DNA of 12,831 nt from REEB506 sp040381035 (lineage in GTDB: Bacteria; Pseudomonadota; Alphaproteobacteria; Caulobacterales; Aquidulcibacteraceae), in the NCBI GenBank assembly GCA_040381035.1, contig JBEIHY010000088.1:1-12831 (forward strand), read 5' to 3'. Numbering within the stretch: the first letter of the stretch is position 1; every line of letters begins with the position of its first letter. The position numbers and the translations under genes are program-made. Shown here in pieces: positions 1 through 6,119 of this stretch. A model generated the notes under the pieces. That model was given only the letters and a program-made list of their open reading frames with translations. It did no database searches and was not told the origin of the DNA.

Positions 1-404
1 CCTTGATCCAGGATCAAGACTTGGTTGTAGCCAGGCGCCGCCCCGGCGAAGCGCACAATTCCGCCGGCCGGCGCCAGGACCAGCGCGCCCGGTTCGGTGC
101 GGATATCAACGCCTGGCCGGTCGGCCCTCGCCATCACCCGCCCAGCCGCCGGCCAGGACCGTTTCTGGGTTGTGATGGGAGCCGCTAGGGCGCCGTTGCG
201 CAACAGATTTCGCGCCTGACGCGCAGCCGCCGCGGCGGCCGCCGCCGCGCCCGGATCGCGCGATCGTTCGGCTGTGCTGATTGCCATCAGGGCGCGCTCA
301 ACCGCGATTTTGGCTGTGCCTGGCTGCGCTTGCGCTGACGCTGCGCCGACCAAAATGGCGGCAGCGAAGCCTAAACTCAGGGCGCTGGTTCGGCGCGCGC
401 GCAT
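1..404 (-). CDS. LytM/M23-fold protein, EnvC-like, C-terminus beyond window
   Basis: Partial gene read leftwards from an ATG at 404-402; 134 residues are visible and the frame is still open at base 1. An AAGGA Shine-Dalgarno core lies 7 bases before the ATG. Residues 1-27 form a signal peptide: Arg-rich start, hydrophobic core LSLGFAAAILVG, ASAQA-type cleavage site. A run of Ala follows, then from about residue 87 the start of a LytM beta-sheet domain (GRVMARADRPGVDIRTEPG, then LVLAPAGGIVRFAG and LILDQG). Active M23 peptidases carry His in the HxxxD motif; here the position is not His, and the usual LDHG reads LDQG. The fold is therefore probably non-catalytic, as in EnvC, which activates periplasmic amidases during cell separation. 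EnvC proteins normally have a long coiled coil before this domain; here only about 60 residues separate signal peptide and domain. It lies 70 bases downstream of rlmH on the same strand, the usual place for such a gene in alphaproteobacteria. The role is inferred. Confidence 0.7.
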   Translation of the reverse strand, partial: MRARRTSALSLGFAAAILVGAASAQAQPGTAKIAVERALMAISTAERSRDPGAAAAAAAAARQARNLLRNGALAAPITTQKRSWPAAGRVMARADRPGVDIRTEPGALVLAPAGGIVRFAGAAPGYNQVLILDQ

Positions 405-474
405 CGGGCGTTCCTTCTGGAAAGGGCGCGAGTGTCGGCGAGCCCGGTGTGTGCAAGGTTAACAACCGGACGAT

Positions 475-948
475 TTAGGCGCGATGATAGGGCCCGCCGG
501 CCAGGATCGTGGCGGCGCGATAGAGCTGTTCGGCCAACATCGCGCGCACGAGCTTATGCGGCCAGGTTTGCGCTCCGAAACCAAGGGTTCGGCTGGCGGC
601 CGCCTGGAGCCGAGGACTGGCTCCGTCCGGGCCGCCAATCCAGAAGCACGCGGCCGGGCAGCCTTGGTCGCGCCAGGCGGCGAGTGTTGCGGCGAGCGCT
701 GTGGAGGGCAGGTTCTCGCCCCGTTCGTCAAGCAGCACCGTTATTGCGCCGGCCGGCGCTTGCTTCAGCAGCCAATCGGCCTCGCGTTCCCGATCGCCGG
801 CGGCGGTCGCGGCGTCGTGGTCTGCGATGGTCAGGGGGCCAAGTCCCAATGCGCGGCCGGTGGCGTTGCAGCGCTGGGCATAGTCAGCCGCCATCTCGGC
901 CTCGGGGCCGGATTTCAGCCGGCCGATGGCGGCAATTAGCAGCTTCAG
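475..948 (-). CDS. rlmH: 23S rRNA (pseudouridine1915-N3)-methyltransferase RlmH
   Basis: RlmH is a SPOUT-family, SAM-dependent enzyme that methylates pseudouridine 1915 of 23S rRNA in helix 69 of assembled ribosomes. The 157-residue product matches the family length (about 155). It begins LKLLIAAIGRLKSGPE and shows VLLDERGENL at 71-80, the SAM-binding IGGPDG at 104-109, HKLVRAMLAEQLYRA near 131 and the family ending PYHRA. I place the start at CTG 948-946: it sits exactly where the family homology begins, overlaps the rsfS stop as CTGA, and has AAAAGG about 7 bases upstream. The alternative is TTG at 987-985, which adds 13 residues of low-complexity Arg/Gly sequence encoded inside rsfS and has a poor ribosome site. 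Either way translation should be coupled to rsfS. The function is certain; the start is not. Confidence 0.93.
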   Translation of the reverse strand: MKLLIAAIGRLKSGPEAEMAADYAQRCNATGRALGLGPLTIADHDAATAAGDREREADWLLKQAPAGAITVLLDERGENLPSTALAATLAAWRDQGCPAACFWIGGPDGASPRLQAAASRTLGFGAQTWPHKLVRAMLAEQLYRAATILAGGPYHRA

Positions 949-1355
949 GCGCTGGCCTTTTGCGCCGCCCCGCCGCCGGGCGCCCAAATCTTTTCAATCT
1001 GATAGAATGCGCGCACTTCGGGCCGGAACAGGTGAACGATCACATCGCCGGCGTCGAGCAGCACCCAATCGGCCTGCGGCATGCCTTCGACCCGGACTTT
1101 GCCGGCCCCGGCGTCCTTCAGCTTACGCATCAGATGGTCGGCGAGCGCTCCGACATGGCGGGCCGAGCGGCCGGAGGCAATGATCATCACATCCGCAATT
1201 GCGGATTTGCCCCGGATATCGATGGTCAGGATGTCTTCGGCCTTGTCCTCATCGAGAGAGGCGGCGATCAGGGCGGCCGCGACGTCCGCATCCAGGGCGG
1301 TGGCGCCGCCGCTCTCTGCTGCTGGGCCTGAGGCGCGCAGGCCGCGGGCGTCCAT
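945..1355 (-). CDS. rsfS: Ribosome silencing factor RsfS
   Basis: RsfS (Iojap/DUF143 family) binds ribosomal protein uL14 and blocks joining of the 30S and 50S subunits when nutrients are short. The family core is complete: LDEDKAEDILTIDIRG, then ADVMIIASGRSARHV, and near the end ADWVLLDAGDVIVHLF, RAFYQIEKIWAPG. From ATG 1355-1353 the product is 136 residues. A TTG at 1388-1386 in the same frame would add 11 residues, but the AGAAGGA ribosome site there ends only one base before it. That site would instead suit the CTG codon at 1379-1377, so a non-ATG start is possible. The stop overlaps the rlmH start. In many bacteria nadD precedes rsfS; here the upstream neighbour is a divergent phosphatase gene, so rsfS appears to head the operon and its promoter should lie in 1389-1511. 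Confidence 0.93.
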   Translation of the reverse strand: MDARGLRASGPAAESGGATALDADVAAALIAASLDEDKAEDILTIDIRGKSAIADVMIIASGRSARHVGALADHLMRKLKDAGAGKVRVEGMPQADWVLLDAGDVIVHLFRPEVRAFYQIEKIWAPGGGAAQKASA

Positions 1356-1511
1356 ACGGTTTTCGGTTATTGGCGTCAGCGGAGGCAATCCTTCTGCGGT
1401 TACTTTTGGGAACTTCTTAACACAAAGGCCGCCGGCTGGCGAGAGGCGTGTCGTTGCGGCAAGTCATTCGCCGCGCTCTCGACCAGCACATGCGCTAGGC
1501 TATAAGGCGTG

Positions 1512-2588
1512 ATGACCCAGCCCACCCGCCGCGCCATTCTCGCCGCCTCCGCCGCCTCCGCCGCCACCGCCGCCACCTTCGCCGCCGGATTTGCCGGCGC
1601 CGACCCCGCCCAGCCGCTGACGCGCTTTTGTTTCGGTTCCTGCGCGCGTGAGACAAAAGACCAGCCGATCTGGGACGCTGTGCTCGCCAAGCAGCCGGAG
1701 CTGTTTGTGTTCCTTGGCGACAATGTTTACGCCGACACGACCGATCCGCAGGTCATGGCCAAAGCCTATGCTGCATTCGCCGCCAAGCCGGGCTTTCAGA
1801 AGCTCAAGGCGACAACCCCGATCCGCGCCATGTGGGACGATCATGATTATGGCGCCGATGACAGCGGTTCTGACTATGCGATGAAAAACGAAGCGCGCCG
1901 GCAATTCTGCGATTTCTGGGGCGAGCCGGCCGACAGCCCGCGGCGGGCGCAAGAGGGCGGGGTTTATGTGTCCTATCTGTTTGGCCCCCTTGGGCAGCGC
2001 GTTCAGCTGATCCTGCCCGATCTGCGCTGGAACAAGACGCCCGTTACCCCGCCTGGCGGATTCTTTGCGGTGGCGACCAAATATCTCGCCGCCAAGATCA
2101 CTGGCCGCGGCGCGCGCGGCGCCTATCGCCCCGTGACCGACCCGGCCGCCACCATGCTCGGCGCGGTGCAATGGGCCTGGCTGGAGCGACAGTTTCAGGA
2201 GCCGGCCGATCTGCGCATCGTCGGCTCGTCGCTTCAGGCGCTGTCGCGGGGCACCGGCTGGGAAGGCTGGGACATGTTCCCGCACGAACAGCAGCGGCTG
2301 GAGGCGCTGATCGGGCAGGCCGGCAATGTTGTGCTGCTGTCTGGCGATGTGCACTATGCCGAGCTGATCCGCGCCGAGCGGCCAGGCGCGCCGCCCTTGT
2401 GGGAGTTGACCAGTTCCGGGCTCACCGAAGTCTGGCCCAACCTGCCACCCAATGATCGCCGCGTCTCGACCTATCGCGGGCGCAATTTCGGGCTGGTCGA
2501 GATCAATTGGCCGGCACGGTCTGTGACGCTGAGCGCCTGTGATGAGCAGGGCGCGGTGAAGTTGAGCCAGGCGGTTGGGTTTGGGTAA
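1512..2588 (+). CDS. PhoD-like metallophosphatase, Tat-exported
   Basis: A 358-residue protein of the alkaline phosphatase D / PhoD-like metallophosphatase family, predicted to hydrolyse phosphomono- or diesters outside the cytoplasm. The N-terminus PTRRAILAAS followed by an Ala-rich hydrophobic stretch to about residue 30 resembles a twin-arginine (Tat) signal, consistent with a cofactor-loaded enzyme folded before export. Family motifs in order are FCFGSCARE (39-47), FLGDNVYAD (67-75), MWDDHDYGADDSG (107-119) and LLSGDVHYAEL (275-285). These supply the Asp, Asn and His metal ligands. The protein lacks the fibronectin-like N-terminal domain of classical PhoD, so it is a short form. ATG 1512 was chosen over the adjacent GTG 1509 because AAGG at 1504-1507 is otherwise too close. 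It is divergent from rsfS across about 150 bases. The exact substrate cannot be told; a phospholipase D-like activity is also possible. Confidence 0.88.
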   Translation: MTQPTRRAILAASAASAATAATFAAGFAGADPAQPLTRFCFGSCARETKDQPIWDAVLAKQPELFVFLGDNVYADTTDPQVMAKAYAAFAAKPGFQKLKATTPIRAMWDDHDYGADDSGSDYAMKNEARRQFCDFWGEPADSPRRAQEGGVYVSYLFGPLGQRVQLILPDLRWNKTPVTPPGGFFAVATKYLAAKITGRGARGAYRPVTDPAATMLGAVQWAWLERQFQEPADLRIVGSSLQALSRGTGWEGWDMFPHEQQRLEALIGQAGNVVLLSGDVHYAELIRAERPGAPPLWELTSSGLTEVWPNLPPNDRRVSTYRGRNFGLVEINWPARSVTLSACDEQGAVKLSQAVGFG

Positions 2589-2600
2589 TCGCTGAAACGC

Positions 2601-2715
2601 TGCCCTCACGCCCTTTCACCCTGCCCTTTCTCCACAGCAAACTCGCGTGAGTTGGTGAGCAAGAACCCCCTCCGTTATGTTTACTTGGGGGAGAAGGCAG
2701 GGTGAGGGGGCTGAC
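2601..2715. repeat. Intergenic palindromic repeat element (three nested hairpins)
   Basis: The gap between the phosphatase and enoyl-CoA hydratase genes (2589-2793) holds an imperfect inverted repeat. The left arm, about 2601-2632, reads CCCTCAC…CACCCTGCCCTTTCTCC; the right arm, about 2687-2710, reads GGGGGAGAAGGCAGGGTGAG. Between the arms are a short hairpin, AACTC-GCGT-GAGTT (2639-2652), and a CCCCC/GGGGG pairing (2666-2670 with 2687-2691) that competes with the outer stem. The C/T-rich left arm and its complement resemble the CCCTCACCC…GGGTGAGGG elements scattered between genes in many Gram-negative genomes. It could act as a transcriptional barrier or mRNA stabiliser, but there is no clean T-run for intrinsic termination. 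Confidence 0.7.
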
Positions 2716-2793
2716 AGCATAAGGGACCTTGCCGGCTTGACCGATCCGGGCCAAGCGCGTTGGAAGAGCCAATTCCGCCACAGGAGCCCGGCC

Positions 2794-3567
2794 ATGTCCT
2801 ATGAAACCATTCTTGTCGAGCGCTTCGGCGCGGTCGGCCTGGTTCGTCTTAACCGGCCTCAGGCGCTGAACGCCTTAAACGCCCAGTTGCTGGATGAGCT
2901 GGCTGAAGCGTTGGACGTTTTTGAAGCCGACACGACGATCGGCTGTATTGTCATCGCCGGGTCAGCCAAGGCCTTCGCCGCCGGTGCTGACATCAAGATG
3001 ATGGCCGACAAGACCTTTGCCGAAGTGCTGGCCGACAATCTGTTTGCCGAGGCCGACCGCCTGGCCCGTTGCCGCAAGCCGACGATTGCGGCGGTGAGCG
3101 GATTTGCGCTCGGCGGCGGCTGCGAGCTGGCGATGATGGCCGACATGATCTTCGCCGCCGACACCGCCAAGTTCGGCCAGCCGGAAATCAAGCTCGGCGT
3201 CATTCCCGGCATTGGCGGCACCCAACGACTGGTGCGCGCCATCGGCAAGGCCAAGGCCATGGATCTGTGCCTGACCGGGCGCATGATGGATGCCCGCGAA
3301 GCCGAATCAGCCGGCCTGATCGCCCGCGTGATCGCCGCCGACAAGCTCGAGGAAGAGAGCTTGGCCGCCGCCGCCCTTATCGCGGGCTTCAGCCAGCCGT
3401 CCTTGATGTTGTGTAAGGAGGCGGTCAATGCCGCCTTTGAAACCAGCCTGGCCGAGGGCGTGCGCTTCGAGCGCCGGGCTTTCCATGCCCTGTTTGCCAC
3501 CGCAGACCAGAAAGAAGGTATGGCCGCGTTCATTGAAAAGCGGTCGGCCAATTTCACGAATCGGTAA
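2794..3567 (+). CDS. Enoyl-CoA hydratase (crotonase family)
   Basis: This cytoplasmic enzyme hydrates trans-2-enoyl-CoA to (3S)-3-hydroxyacyl-CoA in beta-oxidation (EC 4.2.1.17). The 257-residue product is of standard length. The start ATG 2794 has CAGGAG seven bases upstream; an earlier in-frame ATG at 2677 lies within the palindromic repeat and lacks homology. The oxyanion-hole segment AFAAGADIKMM spans 60-70. Both catalytic glutamates of true hydratases are present: E111 in GGGCELAM and E131 in GQPEIKLG (rat Glu144 and Glu164), followed by GGTQRLVRAIG. Having both acids argues for hydratase over an isomerase or other crotonase activity. Placement directly before rpsT and dnaA is recurrent in alphaproteobacteria and need not imply a shared function. 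Chain-length preference cannot be read from the sequence. Confidence 0.92.
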   Translation: MSYETILVERFGAVGLVRLNRPQALNALNAQLLDELAEALDVFEADTTIGCIVIAGSAKAFAAGADIKMMADKTFAEVLADNLFAEADRLARCRKPTIAAVSGFALGGGCELAMMADMIFAADTAKFGQPEIKLGVIPGIGGTQRLVRAIGKAKAMDLCLTGRMMDAREAESAGLIARVIAADKLEEESLAAAALIAGFSQPSLMLCKEAVNAAFETSLAEGVRFERRAFHALFATADQKEGMAAFIEKRSANFTNR

Positions 3568-3585
3568 AAAACCAGCCGTGGCGCG

Positions 3586-3614
3586 TTGACGTCGCCCCGC
3601 GTGGTCTGTATGAC
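3586..3614 (+). promoter_or_regulatory. Probable sigma70-type promoter of rpsT
   Basis: TTGACG (3586-3591) and TATGAC (3609-3614) are separated by exactly 17 bases, in the short gap between the hydratase stop and rpsT. Five of six -35 bases and four of six -10 bases match consensus, strong for an alphaproteobacterial promoter and fitting a highly expressed ribosomal protein gene. Transcription would start near 3621, giving a leader of about 37 bases. Confidence 0.75.
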
Positions 3615-3657
3615 CCGCGGCTCTGTTTTTACCCATTGTCAGGGAAATGTCGGGCCC

Positions 3658-3936
3658 ATGGCCAATACCTCCTCCGCCGAAAAGGCGATCCGCAAGATCG
3701 CTAAGCGCACCGCCGTAAACAAGGCGCGCCGCACCCGCGTGCGCAATACTTGGCGCGCGGTTGAGGAGGCTTTGGCCAAGGGCGATTCCGTTGGCGCTCA
3801 GACCGCGCTCAAGGCGGTTGAGACCGAAACCATGCGGGCGGTCACCAAGGGCGTGGTTCATAAGAACACCGCCTCGCGGAAGGTCAGTCGCTTGACCGGC
3901 CGCGTGAAGGCGCTGGCCGGGACGAAGAAGGCCTGA
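3658..3936 (+). CDS. rpsT: 30S ribosomal protein S20
   Basis: S20 (bS20) is a small helical protein that binds 16S rRNA early in 30S assembly. The 92-residue product starts MANTSSAEKAIRKIAKRTAVN and contains the family's helix-forming, Lys/Arg-rich sequence throughout, with VHKNTASRKVSRLTGRV near the end, typical of S20 (about 87-90 residues). The ATG at 3658 is preceded by AGGGA about a dozen bases upstream, a rather long spacing; a closer ATG at 3647 is out of frame. It has its own promoter (3586-3614) and a strong terminator (3985-4017), so it is probably monocistronic. The rpsT-dnaA adjacency is common in alphaproteobacteria. Confidence 0.97.
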   Translation: MANTSSAEKAIRKIAKRTAVNKARRTRVRNTWRAVEEALAKGDSVGAQTALKAVETETMRAVTKGVVHKNTASRKVSRLTGRVKALAGTKKA

Positions 3937-3984
3937 AGCGGCCCTTTTTGCCCCTTCATCGCTTTGTCACATGAGTAGATCCCG

Positions 3985-4017
3985 AAAGGTCGGGCGCAGA
4001 TGCGCACGACCTTTTTT
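3985..4017 (+). terminator. Rho-independent terminator after rpsT
   Basis: A long stem: AAAGGTCG (3985-3992) pairs with CGACCTTT (4007-4014). After a G·A mismatch, GCGC pairs with GCGC around an AGAT loop. The stem runs into six T residues (4012-4017). It lies 48 bases after the rpsT stop and should isolate rpsT from dnaA. The A-run on the 5' side is too short for strong bidirectional use. Confidence 0.9.
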
Positions 4018-4213
4018 CATGCCCGCGACAGGCGATTTTTTCTCCTAAATAATGCATTTTTTTGACCAGAACGACCCGCGCCTAGAGCCTTGGCGCACAA
4101 CGGTTCTTCACAGTCCGCAAAGTGGGCGAGCGCCGTTTTGATGCAGATAAGTGTCTGAAATATTGTGCGTTAACCCATCTTTCATCATCGTGACAGAGCT
4201 GCAAAATGCACGC

Positions 4214-4242
4214 TTGACGTCGGCGCGCAGGCGTCACAGATT
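4214..4242 (+). promoter_or_regulatory. Candidate dnaA promoter
   Basis: TTGACG (4214-4219) is followed after 17 bases by CAGATT (4237-4242). The -35 is good and the -10 weak (three of six). The nine bases TTGACGTCG at its 5' end are identical to those at the rpsT promoter. If used, the dnaA mRNA would have a leader of roughly 215 bases carrying the 4361-4377 hairpin. Confidence 0.45.
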
Positions 4243-4360
4243 GAGCTTGTCAGACGGACATCGCGTCCGAACAACCCATCAAAAGCGACGGTTCCAGTCG
4301 TGGGTCCTGCGGGCTTGCTCGCACGGCGGATGTGTATTTTTGTCTGGTTTCAGCGCGTCC

Positions 4361-4377
4361 GCGCCGTTTTGCGGCGC
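4361..4377 (+). other. Hairpin in the dnaA leader
   Basis: GCGCCG (4361-4366) and CGGCGC (4372-4377) form a perfect 6-bp stem with a TTTTG loop, 86 bases before the dnaA start. There is no following T-run, so it is not an intrinsic terminator. It may influence mRNA stability or translation of dnaA, but a GC-rich hairpin of this size can arise by chance. Confidence 0.4.
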
Positions 4378-4463
4378 TGCGTTGAATGGGCTGTCGGTTC
4401 TGGGCGGTCGCGCTTCGCAAGAGGCGCGCCCCCTACCGCGAAACATATCCATTGAGGGGCTCA

Positions 4464-5885
4464 ATGAGACACAATCGAGTTTTCGCCGCAATTGAAGCGG
4501 TCGATCCCAACATCGCCGCGGTTTTTGAAGGCACAGTGCGTAAAGCGCTGCATCAGGAGTTTGGCGCCGAGGAATACAGCTCCTGGCTTAAGGAGCTTCG
4601 GCTCGTTGGTCAGCTCAATGGCGATTGGGTGTTCGCCGCCCCGCGCGGCGTCGTGCGCGATTGGGTTGAGCTGCGCGCCGCCCATCGCCTGGAAGCCTTA
4701 ATGGCCGGCGCTGGCGCGCCCGAGGGCCATGTGCGAATCGTTTTGGAAGACGATCTGCGCGACACCCTGAACGCGCTGATCCAGCCGGGCGCCAATGTCA
4801 CGCCGTTGCGGCCGAAATTTCCGGCCGAAGCCGATCAGCCGGAGCCAGCGGCGGGCGCTTTCACGTTCGAGAATTTCTGCCCCGGCCCATCCAACCGGTC
4901 GGCTTTCAATCTTGCCAAGGCGATCGCGCAAGGGGCCGCAACGGCGTTCCCGATCGTGCTCATCCATGGCCCGCCGGGCGTCGGCAAGACGCATTTGCTC
5001 AGCGCCATCGCCGCTGAGATCTCCGCCCGCCAGCCGCGCCGGCGCGTGCGCTACATGATGGCGCCGATCTTCATCCAGGAGTTTCAGGACGCCCTGGCCA
5101 AGAAGCGCGACATGTCGGCGTTCAAAGCCATGGTGCGCGAAAACGATATCTTTTTGTTCGATGATGTCCATCGCCTCGCCGGCAAGCGCGTGACGGAAGA
5201 AGAGTTCCTCGACACAATCGCTCTGATTATCTCGCTGGGCGGCCAGGTGGTCATCAGCGCCGACCATGGCCCGCAGGGGCTTGACGGCTTTGATGAGCGC
5301 TTGCGCAACACCTTGCGCGGCGCGGCCGATGTGGCGATCCAGGAGCCGGATTTTGAACTTCGCCGGCGGATCGTGGAAATGCGGGTGCAGGCCCATCAGG
5401 CCATGCATCCGGATTTCACCTTGGCCGATCCGGTGCTGGATCTGGTCGCTGGCCGGATCGCACCTTCGGGCCGCGAGCTGGACGGCGCGGTGCAGCAATT
5501 GCTGCTGTGCTGGCTCGACAAGCAAGACGAGATCACCCCGGCCCAGGCCACCACTTGGTTGCAACACAAATTCGCCGCCCCACAGGCGCGCGTCTCTGTC
5601 GAGCAGATCATCAAGGCGGTCGCGAAATATTACCAGATGACAGGCCCTGAGCTGCTCCAGAAAACCCGCCAGCAGGCGATCGCGCGGCCGCGCCAGATCG
5701 CGATGCATCTGGCGACCAAAATGACCACGCGGTCGCTCCCTTATATCGCCAAGCGGTTTGGCGGCTACGACCACACCACGGTCTTGTACGCTCGCGACCG
5801 CATCGCTGACATGGGCCGCAAGGACTCGAGCTTTGCCGCGGAAGTCGATGCCGTGGCCAAGGCGGTACGCGACGGTCTGGTGTAA
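4464..5885 (+). CDS. dnaA: Chromosomal replication initiator DnaA (divergent AAA+ box VII)
   Basis: DnaA binds DnaA boxes at oriC and, as an ATP-bound oligomer, melts the origin and recruits DnaB. The 473-residue product starts at ATG 4464 with GAGGGG just upstream. Domain I (about 20-95) includes EEYSSWLKELRL. The linker is short (about 96-130). The AAA+ domain has Walker A GPPGVGKT (169-176), Walker B FLFDDVH (230-235), sensor 1 ISADHGP (264-270) and sensor 2 R337 in GRELDGA. Domain IV carries ARPRQIAMHLA (407-417) and the signature GGYDHTTVLYAR (433-444). Oddly, box VII reads ERLRNTLRGAADVAI (278-292): aligned without gaps to the usual ERLRSRFxWGL, the arginine finger (E. coli R285) becomes T283 and the WG motif is lost, while the first Arg (E. 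coli R281) is kept as R279. The Walker B flank DDVHRLAG also departs from the usual DDVQFIAG. Context with dnaN, recF and gyrB argues it is still the main initiator. Confidence 0.95.
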   Translation: MRHNRVFAAIEAVDPNIAAVFEGTVRKALHQEFGAEEYSSWLKELRLVGQLNGDWVFAAPRGVVRDWVELRAAHRLEALMAGAGAPEGHVRIVLEDDLRDTLNALIQPGANVTPLRPKFPAEADQPEPAAGAFTFENFCPGPSNRSAFNLAKAIAQGAATAFPIVLIHGPPGVGKTHLLSAIAAEISARQPRRRVRYMMAPIFIQEFQDALAKKRDMSAFKAMVRENDIFLFDDVHRLAGKRVTEEEFLDTIALIISLGGQVVISADHGPQGLDGFDERLRNTLRGAADVAIQEPDFELRRRIVEMRVQAHQAMHPDFTLADPVLDLVAGRIAPSGRELDGAVQQLLLCWLDKQDEITPAQATTWLQHKFAAPQARVSVEQIIKAVAKYYQMTGPELLQKTRQQAIARPRQIAMHLATKMTTRSLPYIAKRFGGYDHTTVLYARDRIADMGRKDSSFAAEVDAVAKAVRDGLV

Positions 5886-5906
5886 CCTTTTCACCGGACG
5901 AGATTA

Positions 5907-5934
5907 GGGGCGGCCCTTCGGGGGCGCCCCTTTT
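5907..5934 (+). terminator. Rho-independent terminator after dnaA with UUCG tetraloop
   Basis: GGGGCG (5907-5912) pairs with CGCCCC (5925-5930). After a G·G mismatch, CCC pairs with GGG around a TTCG loop (5917-5920), giving the very stable C(UUCG)G cap. TTTT follows at 5931-5934. Starting 22 bases after the dnaA stop, it should end dnaA transcription and separate it from dnaN. Confidence 0.88.
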
Positions 5935-6119
5935 CGTTACCTTGTCCGCGCATCTGCCCATCCTGCGGAAAGACTTTCGCGAATTGGCCGTTGCGGTTAA
6001 TGTGTCGCCCCAACTTTGCAAAGATTCGGCGAAATGGGGGCGGCGGGGCCAGTCCCGCCGCAAAACCAGTCCGAGGTTCGGCCGGAAACGGGGGGCCCGG
6101 GGGCAGGCAGGAAGAACGC

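Larger units (their letters stand above)
4018..4463 (+). other. Gene-free dnaA leader and control region
   Basis: This 446-base stretch between the rpsT terminator and dnaA has no credible gene. It opens with an AT-rich patch (about 4034-4063, with runs of six and seven T) unusual for this GC-rich sequence. I found no close match to the DnaA box TTATCCACA; the nearest, such as TTCTTCACA near 4104, have two mismatches, so oriC is not supported here. A promoter candidate lies at 4214-4242. Two hairpins follow: CGGAC/GTCCG near 4254-4268 and GCGCCG/CGGCGC at 4361-4377. The DNA is mainly interesting as an unusually long dnaA upstream region. Confidence 0.6.

Noticed and set aside
432..1331. A 299-residue open frame on the plus strand across rlmH and rsfS
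   Set aside because: Arg/Ala-rich translation with no motifs, lying antisense to two well-recognised genes.
1500..2609. A 369-residue open frame on the minus strand opposite the phosphatase gene
   Set aside because: It is a high-GC shadow of the plus-strand gene, which has clear metallophosphatase motifs and a Tat signal; the minus frame shows no recognisable family and ends in Gly runs.
2628..2636. DnaA-box-like TTCTCCACA, eight of nine matches
   Set aside because: It falls inside the arm of the dispersed-type palindromic repeat and stands alone, so chance is the simpler explanation.
4170..4185. CtrA-like half site TTAACCCATCTTTC in the dnaA leader
   Set aside because: Only the left TTAA half matches the TTAA-N7-TTAA consensus; not enough to claim CtrA control.
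4386..4463. Upstream in-frame ATG extending DnaA by 26 residues
   Set aside because: The added residues do not resemble DnaA domain I, and ATG 4464 has a close GAGGGG ribosome site.
4151..4495. A 114-residue open frame in the dnaA leader, overlapping the dnaA start
   Set aside because: No ribosome site, no homology, composition like random translated DNA, and it runs into the dnaA coding region out of frame.
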